Counted from the first letter of the stretch, positions 12,196 through 24,290 are shown. The stretch is 64,000 nucleotides of DNA from Strigamia acuminata (GCA_949358305.1 OX442320.1:5224259-5288258); one strand, 5' to 3'. Notes: generated by a model not told the origin, from the letters alone. Numbers and translations: made by a program.

Positions 12196-12610
12196 CAGGG
12201 GTGTTCAACATCCTGGCTTTCCCGGGCCACATTGGAAGAAGAGGAATTGTCTTGGACCACACATAAAATACACTGATACTAACGACAACTTACTGTATAT
12301 ACAACACCCAGGGCCGTCTTTACACTTTTCAGCGCCCTGGGATAATAAAACTCAGGCGTCCCTTGCCCAGCACTTTTCCATGCCCGGCTGTGCCCCTTCT
12401 GTGCCCATTGAGCCTCTGTGCCCGACGCCCCTGGGCTGCAGCCCAGTTAGCCCAATGGTAAAAGTGGGCCTGACAACACCAAAGATAAGCAAAAATGACC
12501 TCACATAATAGTCCTAATTGTAATGCTGTTTGCTGTCCAAAGAAAACTAACACTAGAATCCAAAAGTAAAATCTCTTTAAGTGTGTTGGGCCGCGGGTTA
12601 AACACCCGTG
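12196..12610 (+). mobile_element. hAT-like non-autonomous element (outer, interrupted)
   Basis: It begins caggggtgttcaacatcctg, continues with cgggccacattggaagaaga and cacataaaatacactgatac, and ends near tgttgggccgcgggtt and aaacacccgtg. The same family is at 22688. This terminus and interior resemble a hAT family widespread in animals, vertebrates included, as I recall it. It is interrupted by a second hAT at 12309. No clean 8-bp duplication was found at its own edges. Confidence 0.75.
12309..12472 (+). mobile_element. hAT-like MITE nested inside another hAT, with 8-bp TSD
   Basis: A 164-bp insert begins cagggccgtctttacacttt and ends taaaagtgggcctg. It is flanked by identical 8-bp copies of acaacacc at 12301-12308 and 12473-12480. 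The CAG...CTG ends and 8-bp target duplication are standard for hAT. The interior is G/C-rich and creates a false open frame rich in proline and cysteine. It is younger than its host element. Confidence 0.88.
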
Positions 12611-12664
12611 CGGTACCTGATACTTTTCAAAAGATACTGAATCTTGCGAATACCATTACTGTTT

Positions 12665-13968
12665 TTTTTCCAGCACATCTCATAACTTCAGAGCATCTAA
12701 TTTGTACTTAAATTGCAATTCTAGGTCAACTTTCCCAAGTGAAAATCAGGATTGTTAATTACAAGGAAAAACCCAATTAATTAGTGTTTACAAAATCTGT
12801 TTTATAATGATTGTTATTCTCATATTGGATTACTTGTTCTTTCTAATTAAAATCAAGAGTAGATGGATTCCTGGCTCAGACAATCTTCTCATATTCTGTT
12901 CCTTCGCTCACTTGAAAGTAATGCAATTGCCAATGCAATACCGGTCTCTTACTGGTTGTTGAAAGCCACCTGACTGAAAGAGAATGCTCTTCTTATTGGT
13001 TCCAATAATTAAAATCAAACCTAATAAACTGGAATTACAAAGCTCAAAAAATCTATTTTCCACCGCTGTCATGTGATGTGAAGCCTTGCCCAATGGTCAG
13101 TTGTTGTTGAGATCTAGTGTCAGTTGGCTTCAGACCTGTGCTGTCATAGGATGTGAGTCATTACCCACTGTCAAGTGCATGAGGCATTGATTTTCTGCTT
13201 ACTTCCATCGTTGGGAGTGAAAGTGTACATTTGAAAAATACTTCTAGACACCTGTCACAGGTGTAAACTAAGACATCCCTTGACCACTTATTAATTCATT
13301 CACATTAAAGCTTACATTCTACTGTGAATGCATGCACATTGCTGCATTATTCAAAATATTAGCATGACTTTAACACCAACATAGACTATCTTGCAGAATT
13401 ATAACTTCAAGCCAAACCCTTCTGAGTTAACATAGCAATTCAAATATTTGCAAGAATTCCACTGCAGATAACTCCTTTAAATATGTTACCACTGCTTTAA
13501 TTTTGCATGTAGAATAAATTTTTATGCAGCTCTTCTTCAAACTGCCATAGCCACAGTCTCATGCTTTGGTTTCCATAGTGCTTAATAGTTCAACTTCCTA
13601 AAAGAGGAAAACTCTCATGACATGAGAGATTTTTCTCCAAACATCTTCAAATGTTGGTAAATTTTTCCAGTTAAAAAATTTGTAGTTTTTAACTCAATCA
13701 ACTGTAGATGGTTGTTACAACTTAATTTCAAAATTACAGAGGGGATGTTGGGAAACCAATGTGTTCAACCATTTAGACAATATATTTTGTGTGATATGTA
13801 TAAATTAGTTGTGTGTTTCCGACTTAGCACGACAGGGGATAGTTAATTGCATTGTCAGAATGCGTTGTTGTTGTTGGCCAGTCCCTTGTACAAGATTTCT
13901 CTAACGCTTAAAACAACAATGCGCTCGATCCTGATTTGTCGAAGCTCAACACACAGGTGAAACATTCA
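12665..13968. other. No gene seen; small local duplication
   Basis: Two related strings about 90 bp apart at roughly 13068-13103 and 13139-13174 (gctgtcatgtgatgtgaagc and gctgtcataggatgtgagtc) suggest a local duplication. Otherwise the DNA is AT-rich with no recognised feature. Confidence 0.4.
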
Positions 13969-13976
13969 CCTGGTGG

Positions 13977-14084
13977 AGGGGTCGGCAACCTGCAACTCTT
14001 TCGATGTCGAGATACTTTTTTCCTAATTCTAATCCTAAATTGTAACTTTCGGCTCTTCCGTCTCAAAAGGTCGCCCACCCCTGA
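13977..14084. mobile_element. hAT-like MITE (108 bp) with perfect 8-bp TSD
   Basis: It starts aggggtcggcaacctgcaac and ends aggtcgcccacccctga, so the ends form an imperfect inverted repeat of the CAGGGGTCGGCAACC type. The 8-bp sequence cctggtgg is duplicated exactly at 13969-13976 and 14085-14092. It is very short for the superfamily and contains no coding sequence. Confidence 0.88.
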
Positions 14085-14092
14085 CCTGGTGG

Positions 14093-14992
14093 AATAAACA
14101 ATAAACACTAACAAACATTCAATTCCAACAACGTTAAGCAGACTTTAAATAATAAATGTCCTTAAGCAAATATTTATTTTCCAAATCTGTTGATTCAATT
14201 TAGACTTACTCCTATTTTATTATCTCCGACCGATTGCCATTCATCAACGAAGACCCTTTTTTTATTTTCCTCTTTATCTTCTCTGCTGGTACTGATAGCC
14301 CACCAACAATTCCTCTTCCTCCTCAGAGCAAACTTGTGAAGCTAAGAGTCTCAAAACAGGAGGAGCTCATCCTAGTGCAATCTTAGACACACATTTCCCC
14401 CATCCGTCGTTATCAAAATCCTTCTCTCCTTTGCAGAAAGGGGGTTTATGAGCTCCTTACAAGAGTTCCTCTCTCTCTCTTTTGCTTATCCACAAACTGT
14501 GTGTGACTTCCATCACAAACTTTTACTCCTTCACCTTTTAAAGAAAGTGCTCTAACTGAGATCTTAAAAGTGCTCTAAAATCCCAGCAAGAACGTCTCGC
14601 TTCTTCGAAATCAAATAACTCAAAAGAATCGCTCCGGCATAACATTCAGAGGTAATTTATGGCTACCCTTTCTGCTATTGGCATTACGCAAACATTCTAT
14701 TCACCATGCAAGTGGATTCCCCACTTGGACAAATGGTCTTCGAAGATTGTCGGTCTGACATGTAATTTTCACTCTGCTTCTTGATGCCAAATTCAAACTG
14801 CAAATTCCATCCCATGAAAACATAACAACAGATGTCTTCTGCATGATAAGATATCCACAAAAATACCTAAAATATCCTCAACAGCAACAAAATAAATCTT
14901 AAGTGCTTTCAAAACAATGTTTTAAGATTTTGTTGTGGATATGACAAGCACAACACCGCAATAGACCTTTAGTTCTATTTTAGTGGACAGTG
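14093..14992. other. No gene seen
   Basis: AT-rich, with a short CT run near 14470 and a small hairpin at about 14709 (caagtggattccccacttg). No exon-like block was recognised. Confidence 0.4.
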
Positions 14993-15203
14993 CAGTCGTA
15001 AACAAAAAAAAACTTCCCTTCAGTTTAGCTGTTTTAAGTTTATCTATCAGTATTTGCCCGGTCTATCTTTTAATACTGTTGTTAGGGTAAGACGAGAGAC
15101 CGAGTCAAGATTGACGTCATTGAATCTCAATGGACTTTTATGCCACCTGGTGGATAAACTTAAAACAGCTAAACTGAAGGAAAGTTTTTTTTGTCCACGA
15201 CTG
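14993..15203. mobile_element. Tc1/mariner-like MITE, copy 1
   Basis: The left end is cagtcgtaaacaaaaaaaaa followed by cttcccttcagttt. The right end read inward is cagtcgtggacaaaaaaaac followed by tttccttcagttt. The arms extend inward through agctgttttaagtttat. A TA follows the right end. At 211 bp it has no transposase. Copy 2 at 16102 has the same interior in the opposite orientation. Confidence 0.85.
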
Positions 15204-16101
15204 TACATGCAGGTAATACTACCTAGTCATTGCATCATATTGTAGAGAATTGATGACATCAGAATTTCACACTTCGGTTAAAAAGATACTTAAGATGGTT
15301 CTATCCTTCAAGCAGAAACACCAATTGATATATTTCATTCCTGGAAGACACTAAATCCAAAGCTCACATTTCCCTAGTGTCATTTCAAACTTTCCACACA
15401 TTTTTCATCCAAACTAATGGAATTTCCAGTCTCCGCTTAAAATATACAATAAGCCGCTTAACTAATTAGCTGATTATGGTTTATTAATGAAAAGCCATTC
15501 GGGGCATTTAAGCGTGAAACAATTTCACAAGTTTACATAATTAAAAAGCTAGTATTTGGGCTTTGAAATAGAACAAATTAATTTACACTTGAGCCACTAA
15601 ATTAAAATGATCACAACTGTACTGAAGTAATATTTCTATCATCAAACATTGTATGATAAATTAGAAGGCATCCAGGCATGGAAGCCGAGCAATCGTGTTC
15701 GCTGCATTTGTCGTGATGCTGTAAATCCTCTGCACAGTAAAAGAGACAGCATTCCATGAGGATCCTTCAAGAGCCCATGCTCTATCAGCTCTATTTTATT
15801 GATACAGTATAATAATCCTCAAGTAATGTTGTCATTTGCTTATTTTAGCCGCTGACAGTGACAGCTCTGGACGAAAGCCGCTCATGACCCTAAACTGTAT
15901 CTGCCCAAATTATTAGAACTTTTTTCTGATGCATGAGGAACCCAATGAATTAGTTGATTCTCTGTATGGATAGAGTTCAGGCAGTTGTCGTTCACCTAAT
16001 GGTGGAAGGCAATGAAGGGCTCAACTTAGGTCAAGCAGCCAGTCTAGGTAGGATCACCACGAAACAAGAATCTTGGTCCGTCTATACTCTTGTATACCAT
16101 A
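15204..16101. other. No gene seen
   Basis: AT-rich unique-looking DNA between two copies of one MITE family. Confidence 0.4.
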
Positions 16102-16298
16102 CAGTCATGAACAGAAAAACTTCCCTTCAGTTTAGATGTTTTAATTTTATCTACCAGGTGGCATTAAAATCCATTGAGACCCAATGACATCAATCTTGAC
16201 CCGATCTCTCGTCTTGATCTAACAACAGTATTAAAAGATAGACCGGGCAAATAATGATAGATAAACTTAAAACAGCTAAACTGAAGGGAAGTTTTTTT
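16102..16298. mobile_element. Tc1/mariner-like MITE, copy 2, right tip replaced
   Basis: It begins cagtcatgaacagaaaaact after a TA. The interior (taccaggtggcat, gacatcaatcttgacccgat, tattaaaagatagaccgggc) is the inverse of copy 1. The right arm reaches aagggaagtttttttgt, and then, instead of the expected ccatgactgta tip, the sequence becomes the foldback element at 16299. Confidence 0.82.
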
Positions 16299-16413
16299 GT
16301 GGTGAGCACAACTGTTGACGAATCAAGTCATAGCTATAACATGTTATAGTACGACACAATAATGCTTCAATGCTAGAGTTTCGTTTTGATTCGTCAACAG
16401 TTGTGCTCGCCAC
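16299..16413. mobile_element. Foldback element with 27-bp arms
   Basis: The left arm begins gtggtgagcacaactgttga and the right arm ends caacagttgtgctcgccac. The arms match at 26 of 27 positions and enclose about 61 bp. It directly replaces the last bases of the adjoining MITE, so it either inserted into that tip or the two fused by recombination. Confidence 0.8.
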
Positions 16414-19400
16414 GATTTTTCGAAAAAAGGTGGTTGTCTACCCTTTACATAGCTCCATTACGCCTTTTTTTGAGGGCCTTGGAGATCCATACATCCAATT
16501 TAGAAAATTTTCCTGAGATACAGACGGTCTCAAATCTGTTTAGTTTTTAATTTTATCTCATTCTGTTTACAAGTTATGAGAAATGTTGTAAATAGTCACT
16601 TTTTGGAGTTTTTAATTTTTTTCTCTTTAGCTATTCATTTTTTTTCAAAAAACTTTTAACGAAATGATAGCTCTAACAATCCTTTAAATCCTCCTAAAAC
16701 CATTTTTACTTGTGAGAAATAGTTTCTGATAAATTTCAAATATTAAAAGTTCCAAAAAATAAAGTATGCCATTTTTTTGGCAAGGAGTTGTACGGTACAT
16801 AGAGTGCAAAGATAAGACGCAAAATATTACTTGTATGAATAACAAATAAATGATGTTACTTATGGCTTGTCCAATAATTGTACATAAAAATAATCTACTT
16901 TTTTTTAGACAATAAATCCAAACTGAATTTTTTATTGACAAAATTCAAAGGGCATTTAATGTAAGGTGAACATCGCACCGATGCACATCGTAAAACATAC
17001 AAAATAAACTATTTTGCATTTTAAAAATAGTCTTAATTTTTGTTTATTTGTCAAATACTTCTAGCTTTCCCTTTAAGCACTTGACCCTCTCCACAAAAAT
17101 AGCCTATAGGCAAGCCCAATGCAAAGTCAAATCTACTTTATTTACATACTAAACCGTTGTAATCACATTCACTCATCATCATTGCAAATCCACTACAGGC
17201 CTGATGCATTCCATCAGTGCAATTTAACACTTGACATTTACATCCAACCAACATGATTTCACGCTTAAATCATGCTAAACTAATCAACATTTATTAGACC
17301 TGCTTCACTTGTCTTCATACTCCCTATATTTTTGCATCACCTATTTTAAAATCGTACCTCAGACACACGTTGACAGTTGCCATGACAACATTGCTCTCCC
17401 GTTAGGAATCACGAACATCGCCACTGTGTGCACATCGATCCGAAAAGTGTAACCGGAGACTCAAAGCGCCACAAAAAAAGAACGGGTGAAAAGTGACGTT
17501 ACAAGAATGGACTTGAAGGGTATTATTAAGTCATCTTTTTTTTTTATTTCCATAAAAAAAAAACCACAGATGAGAATCAAAACAAGACGGGAATAGATTT
17601 AATCCAAAGAAAAAAAAAAGAAGTAACCAATTTTTTTTTTGTCGATCGGCACAAACATAAATCATGTTGGGTGTGGTCATTTTAAAACGGAAGATTCCGC
17701 ATTCCATTTTCTCCATGCTAGGCCTAAGATTTTTGGGCCTTTTAGCTCGCGCTTGTGCTCTTGATTGTTTATCTGCAATCTTTGTTGCGAGTTTTCTTCC
17801 TTTGGTTTTTGTCTCATTGTTTTCATTAGAGGTTTGGATTTTGCAGAGGAAGCATCGCTCTCTTTGCCTGTGTCTATTTCTTAGATCAGGGAAGGTTTAG
17901 TCTTTTAGGCCCCAATTAGGGATAGCACTTTAGGCCTATTTTTCCTTCCGGTATCAGTAGGCGAAGGCTGCTATCTAGTACATGGGGTGAGTAGAACTTG
18001 CACACTTAGCCCTATTTCAGGTTCCGCCAGCTGCCTCTTGTCCACAGCGTCGTCTGAAGTAGTTTTCGATAATTCAATGGAATGATGGATCTTTCCAGCG
18101 GGAATTGATAAAAATGGTAAAAATTGCAAAATTTATGACAAAACAAATGGAACGAATATTTAATTACACCGCTAGTTTCCAGACTTCAATATTGAACTTT
18201 TACGACAAACATTTAATGTCTCCTATTTTGTTTAATCTAAGCCTAATTGAGTCGTTAATGTCAATTTAAATTGTTTATCTCTCGACTCCAATAAATTTCA
18301 AACTTGAAATGATTTTAATCAAAATACACCGAACCGGGATAAATTAATCCCGATAAATTAAGGCCGACATCCGTTAGTCACAACTGCATATAGACAGAAA
18401 ACCAACCGGACTTCCGGTTAATTTCAATAGAAAAACAGAAAATATGCTCCCGAGTTATATTTAATCTCTACTTATTAAACTGAGGCTGGTCTTGAAGATC
18501 CAGGCTTCATTTCAATTTTACTGCTCTGTTGACTCAAGTTAGAGCTCAGTCAATGTTTACGAGTATCTTCCTGCTTTCAGACACGGTTCACCAACGACCG
18601 AACGAAAAGAAATTTCCTGTCGATTTTTTTTATTTCATCAAAACAAAAAGGCATCATCTTTTCTTGGAAATACGAAAGAAATCGTCGCTCGATACAGAAT
18701 TGGTTTTTCACTAGGAAATTTAGCATGTGGCCTCAAGCCCCACAATGGAACATTTATATCTGTGGGATTTCGCAAACCTGGTATTTGACAAGTTTGTGCA
18801 CATACGAAAATTAAAAATAAATATGAAAATTGTTTTTTTGCAGAAGCACATCCATAAGGAATGTATGAGGACATGAACTATGTATTAAATGTTTAGACTT
18901 TCTTTTCACCGGTAAAAATTGAACACCTGGTGTGCCTATACCTAAATGCACCCATAAAGTAAGACAGTCAAATTACCGAGCCCAATTGCTGCTCAGTGGC
19001 AGGGCACTTGAAGGTGTAGTGACGGTTAACATTTATTGCAACTAACCTGAAAGAGGAAGTGGCCATTAGTCAATACAGCGGCCTCTATTGCTATCAGTTT
19101 ATGCACTTGTTGAAATGTTACTCTTTATTTGCTATTCGCTTGAGTTATTGCTTGTATTACTCGACTAAATTGGAAGTATAAAGATAAGGCCTAAGAAGAA
19201 ATGTTTTCATCTAGGTTAAATTTCCATCCAATTTTCACACAATTTGTGTTACAATGGTCATAACCCCTTGTGAAAATAGAATAAAATGGTTAGAAATGGT
19301 AGATATTAGCTTTAAAATACCCGACCCAGTTTATTTTACCTTATTTCTTATTGCTGCTCAGTCGTACATACCCAAAGGCAACATGAATGAAGAAATGTAT

Positions 19401-20539
19401 TCATGAGCACTTTAAAATCATAAATACTTAATAAAAATTTGAGACGGTACAAACTCTCCGCATTTAGTCAACACCAACTTGGAACCTTGCAGAGAAAACT
19501 TCCACTTGTAATCAAGTATGAAACAATCCAATCCGAGAACATCGTAGGATGGATTCTCGCTAGACCGTTGGTGACTTTAGTTGTCATGGAAACTTCCCTT
19601 CAACGTGACAAATCGGTCCCGATGCAGAAAAGCAGAATCATACTACACCAATGAGACAGTTTAGGAACCGAAGAGATGTTGGCGATCCCATTTGTGATAG
19701 GCCTAACGCTCCATCCACAGAATAAATTCATAGTTCATTAAGAATTTATGTAAATTCTTTGTTGTCCTCTTCTAGTGGACTTTTCCCTTTAAGATATTCC
19801 CACATTTGGCAGTGTGACAAGCAATCCAATTTTAATCCGCTTTGTCAATGCTGAGAATGTTCAAAACTTAGGAATTTTAAATTCATAAAAATTGATTCCA
19901 TCATTTCCTTAGTCATGCATTTCCAATAACACAGGAAGAAGAGAAATGACAAGTCTAAACAGCTGAGTCAGAGCATTTAATATAAGAGAAGTGGCATTCA
20001 AATATGAGTAGTTGTCAAGTTGATGTAAACTAGCAGATAGTGACTGACAGAAAGCTTAGAATACAACGAGGTGATCGGAGCATCAGAAGATACGAAATGG
20101 TTCTGGCAGTTGAATGCGGTGGCGTGTATCTATTTAATTGCTTCACTGACCAGTTTGGAGTTCAAACGACTGGAAGTTGTGTGCGAATTCATTGCACCGT
20201 TACTAATTTAATAAATATGTTCACAACTAACTCATTCATCTTTTGTGGGATGCGGCAAGCGTTAAAGAGCCCTGGACACTTCCATTAATAACGTGGGAAA
20301 AATTGTCCAAACAGTTTACAATTCATCTTATTTATGTTCCAATTTTCTCCGGAAAAAGTAAACCAAAGCAAAGCATTCCTTCTCAAAAGGTGCCCATAAA
20401 CATATACTTTAAACTTCTTAGAAATTCCCTCTGCCGCCGGCCGTGCAGCAGCATCAATTCCTTTCTTTGTTCATTGTCGATTTTTTGTTTCCTTACGCCG
20501 CACCTGGATGTTGCACTGGCAATGTTTAGACCTATTTGT
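16414..20539. other. About 4 kb with no confident feature
   Basis: AT-rich. A 78-codon open frame at 17664-17900 is hydrophobic and lacks a recognisable domain, and I do not call it. The region near 17390-17520 has more CpGs. No tandem array or paired inverted repeat was noticed. Confidence 0.35.
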
Positions 20540-21180
20540 ACAATTCTTTGTTCCAATGTTACAATGCAAAACAATCTATACAAATTCATTGTTTTAATGT
20601 TACAACCCAAAACAATCTGTTACAAATGCATTGTTTCAGTGTTACAAATGCATTGTTTCAGTGTTACAAATGCATTGTTTCAGTGTTACAAATGCATTGT
20701 TTCAGTGTTACAAATGCATTGTTTCAGTGTTACAAATGCATTGTTTCAGTGTTACAAATGCATTGTTTCAGTGTTACAAATGCATTGTTTCAGTGTTACA
20801 AATGCATTGTTTCAGTGTTACAAATGCATTGTTTCAGTGTTACAAATGCATTGTTTCAGTGTTACAAATGCATTGTTTCAGTGTTACAAATGCATTGTTT
20901 CAGTGTTACAAATGCATTGTTTCAGTGTTACAAATGCATTGTTTCAGTGTTACAAATGCATTGTTTCAGTGTTACAAATGCATTGTTTCAGTGTTACAAA
21001 TGCATTGTTTCAGTGTTACAAATGCATTGTTTCAGTGTTACAAATGCATTGTTTCAGTGTTACAAATGCATTGTTTCAGTGTTACAAATGCATTGTTTCA
21101 GTGTTACAACCCATACCAATCTGTACAAATGCATTGTTTCAATGTTAGAACCCAAAACAATCTGTAAGAATTCATTGTTT
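20540..21180. repeat. Minisatellite: 22 identical 22-bp units inside older 42-bp units
   Basis: Positions 20618-21101 are exactly 22 copies of a 22-bp unit (first 20 bases tgttacaaatgcattgtttc), identical by eye throughout. On both sides (from about 20551, and 21102 to about 21180) are longer units of about 41-42 bp. These read tgttacaacccaaaacaatc, then the 22-bp unit, with substitutions. The 22-bp unit has no stop in any plus frame and 22 is not a multiple of three, so every plus frame reads through 22-residue periods. Frames of 178-301 codons result and are not genes. Confidence 0.97.
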
Positions 21181-22687
21181 AAAAATAAAACAAATCATGT
21201 CTGGTGATTATTGCTCCAGCTGTAGCCCAAAACAGCAACAATGACGTCAAAATACAAGTGGCAGATTGTTCAAATCCTACAAAAATGCCAACAATGGGTA
21301 AATTGGAGGCAGCGAGCTTTCATTTGTTCGCAAAAAGTTGTAATATTGCAACAACAGATGGTGGCCGTGTCACGCTTGAGCGAACAACATTGATTCACAA
21401 AAAAGAAGCAGATGGGAACTACCAGTGCAAATAAATATTTGCCGATTGCACCGCATAAGTCACAACTTGCAGAGAAACTCAAGTCCAGCCTAAAATCAAC
21501 TAAACAAATTTACCAAACACATGATACTTGAAACACCAACATGCTTATCACGCAAACAAAATTGGTTACAACTTTGCATCTTTCGCGGTTTCCCAAAACA
21601 AACCAGGAAATAATTATCCCAGGTGCATTTGGTGATCAATTCATAAACAAACTCTGTTGTAGATATCTATGATACTAAGCATTCCTACCCAGTCACACCT
21701 CTTTGATACAGCCACACCCCTTTAATGAAACCCAATACATTTTTGTTTTTCTTTCTTCTGTCTTTTTAAGAAGCCAAGTGCTTCAATTCAGGTAGAACAC
21801 AAGCACATTCACATGTGGAAAAGAGCATAGTAAAAGACATACAGGGGGGAAACAGGAGAAAGTGAAGACAATTCAGGCTCCGAGCTAACAAGACTTGAAG
21901 TTTAAATGGCTCCGATTTGCTCAACTTGAGAAAATCCTTTTTGCTCATTTGACTCCCAAATGGTCTTCAATTGGAAATGGTAATTGTCATCTGAATAGCA
22001 TTTTATACCTTTTTTTCACTTAAAACTTTAAGTGAAACAATACTACAGCATTATTACTGTTTGGACAAACAAGCCTGTAACCATCCATGTCTTGTTGGCA
22101 ACAAAACAAAGCTTGAACAGAGCAAGCTTAGTGTGACCCAGTTTCACTTAATCTAGCTTATCATCAGAGAGGAAAAACAAACAGTAGGAAACCCTTGGGA
22201 TTGTGGGAATGCTGAAACCATCTAAGCCAGTTAAAAGCTGGCCAGGTTCACACAGGTAGATCTGCAACTGGAGTGTTGATTGGCCAACTGAGTTCCCAAA
22301 ACACAGTTTGGATCATGCAAGTGGTACGAAGAATTTACATCAAAGTATTCCGTAAAGCCGTTGCCAGTGCATTTCCACCCATGTAAGCACTTTCCGATAA
22401 CATCCTTAAAATGCAATGTCATCTGACGTCATAAGATGAATGACAATGCACTAGTAGAACTAGTAATACAACTAGCTCTTGCATGATACTCATTAAGCTA
22501 CATAGTGCACTATGTCAGCCAATGGAATCATTGCAGCACCAATAATCTTTTAGCTCTACTTCTCTTCTAGTTTTTGTGTAGATATATTTCAATGATTATG
22601 TGAGCACTGAACCACACAAGTTTGTGTGCAATAACTCCGACAGTGAAACGGATTGTATTTGTTTGGCTACGGTAATAGGCTTTAGTA
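21181..22687. other. No gene seen
   Basis: A block at 21204-21482 is open on both strands (76 and 70 codons) with no recognised domain. A string cacccctttaatgaaaccc at about 21714 resembles the TIR of the element at 44705 but has no partner nearby. Confidence 0.35.
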
Positions 22688-23165
22688 CAGGGGTGTCCAA
22701 CCTTTTGACTTCACCGGGCCACATTGGGAGAAGAGGAATTGTCTTGGACCACACATAAAATACACTAACACAAAGAAGAACAATTTTATTTCATCAATTC
22801 TTGAAATAAGTGTGCGTGCTTAAAACCACACAATAGAAGTGAAACTTCTCGACTTATTCCAAATTAAATTATCCAAACTGTCAAGTCTTTTGGGTTTGCA
22901 TTGTTCCGTTTCAAAAATATAGTTACCACAATGACCAACGAAATCAAGAATGTGATGTCACTAAAATATCCAATTCCAGGTTTCATTGAAGCCATCTGAT
23001 TGGCCAGACACAACATCAATTGTTTCAGCTCTGTTCACACATGGCCTACAGTGTGAACACAAGTGTGAACCTAGTTTTAATGTGTTGGGCCGCATTATTA
23101 ATATGATTAATAACCAATTATCAGCTGTAGAGGCAAAACCTAAAGATTTTGGGCCGCTAAGGCTT
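22688..23165 (+). mobile_element. hAT-like element, copy 2, truncated and interrupted
   Basis: The left end caggggtgtccaaccttttg, then cgggccacattgggagaaga and cacataaaatacactaacac, matches the outer element at 12196. The expected terminal repeat on the right is missing. Only tgttgggccgc-type bases at about 23084 and 23150 remain. Another element lies inside at 22971-23079. Confidence 0.72.
22971..23079. mobile_element. Short copy of element Y inside a hAT relic
   Basis: Shares aattccaggtttcattgaag, ccatctgattggccagacac, aacatcaattgtttcagctc and gtgtgaacacaagtgtgaac with the larger copy at 47491-48032. The copy here is about 109 bp and lacks the G/C-rich interior and the nested insert of the other. 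Its class is not certain. The aaactaggttcacac end resembles Harbinger-like termini. Confidence 0.65.
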
Positions 23166-24049
23166 ATCTATAATGCATAAAAAAACTTGAGCAAACATCA
23201 CCTTTAAGCTAGCACACATTTCTCAATTTCAAAATCTCCCCTCTAGAAAAAAAGAGTGATTTTCTAAGCTTTGAAAAGCCAAAAGTCCCCTTTGAATTAA
23301 ATGAGGTCACGACTAAAGCGAAGGCAAAAGCAATTCTTTTAATTAAGAAATCTTGACTGTAATTACGATTGAATTTCCCCAAGAAAAAAATTTCCAAGTC
23401 ATTTACTGATCAGAATGATCCTACAAGAAAAGCGACTTGTGTAAGTCAATGGAGTGAAAACCGAGATGGATTTTAAAGAAAAAAGAAGAGAAAAACCGGA
23501 AGGCGACAACAGCTGCGTTCGATATAGAACGTTATTCGAGTGGAAAGTTGTTTCTCGTCAAAGACAAATCAAAGGATTCGAGTAATGCCAATTTATCTCG
23601 GGCTCAGCGTTTGGATGTGGTGAAGTAAGACTTCACACCGAGTACTAATTAAATTTCCATTATACTCATTACTTCTCTTGAGTATTCTCAGACGATGCAA
23701 ACACACCGGTAGTTCAAAATTGTTGTTTACAATTTAAACCAAACATTAATAAAACAATTATTGCAAATGAGACAATTGAAAACAATAATTGTTAAGATAC
23801 TGCACGTACAACAAGAGAGATTATTGTTGTGTTTACAAAAATTTCCATTATTGGGCTCATCGCAAGCTCAAAAGATGCGAGTTTGTATGAATAATGAACA
23901 ATGAATATGACTAAGGAACGGTAACGGTCAAATGACAAGTGAGGGAAAACTCTAAAACTCTAAAAGTCTGGTCCCCTCCAAATATTTCCTGAGCAAATGC
24001 ATCTAGGCCAACTTTGATAAAGCGATCGTATAGGAAGTTGAGTGAGAGC
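23166..24049. other. No gene seen
   Basis: AT-rich. Around 23500-23660 the DNA is somewhat richer in CpG. No coding block or repeat was recognised. Confidence 0.4.
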
Positions 24050-24182
24050 AATCCAATCATGTCATCAAATTTGACCTTGAAGGTCATCTTCAAGGTCATT
24101 CACTTTCTAACTTTTAAACCGTTTAAGATACAGCAAAATTTCCAATTACAAAGTTGTAGAGCACCATCAAATTAGTACTATC
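24050..24182 (+). repeat. Dispersed repeat, copy 2
   Basis: Aligns with 4085-4215: tttgaccttgaaggtcatct, aactttt, agatacagcaaaatttccaa and ttacaaagttgtagagcacc. The motif gaccttgaaggtcatcttca plus aggtcat is here a small palindrome-like duplication that copy 1 has lost. Confidence 0.65.
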
Positions 24183-24208
24183 CAACTTATCTTAGTTATC
24201 TTAAATAT

Positions 24209-24290
24209 AAATCTTGTTTCGGAGTCCGTATAAATCTTGTTTCGTAGTCCGTATAAATCTTGTTTCGGAGTCCGAACAAATCTTGTTTAC
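24209..24290. repeat. Short tandem repeat, 23-bp unit, about 3.5 copies
   Basis: The unit tataaatcttgtttcggagt plus ccg is repeated with one or two substitutions per copy. The last copy degrades to aacaaatcttgtttacc. Confidence 0.9.

Larger units (their letters stand above)
12108..12664. repeat. Direct-repeat trio split by a hAT insertion
   Basis: Three related strings of about 37 bp lie at about 12108, 12157 and 12628: aaagtcctgcgtcttgcagc, aaagtaccgagtcttgcgat and aaagatactgaatcttgcga. The second and third sit on either side of the hAT element at 12196-12610. The element therefore landed inside an older tandem or segmental repeat. Confidence 0.6.

Noticed and set aside
20243-21207. Open frames of 301, 223 and 178 codons on the plus strand
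   Set aside because: They are generated by the 22-bp unit, which has no stop in any plus frame. All three frames read the same 22-residue cycle.
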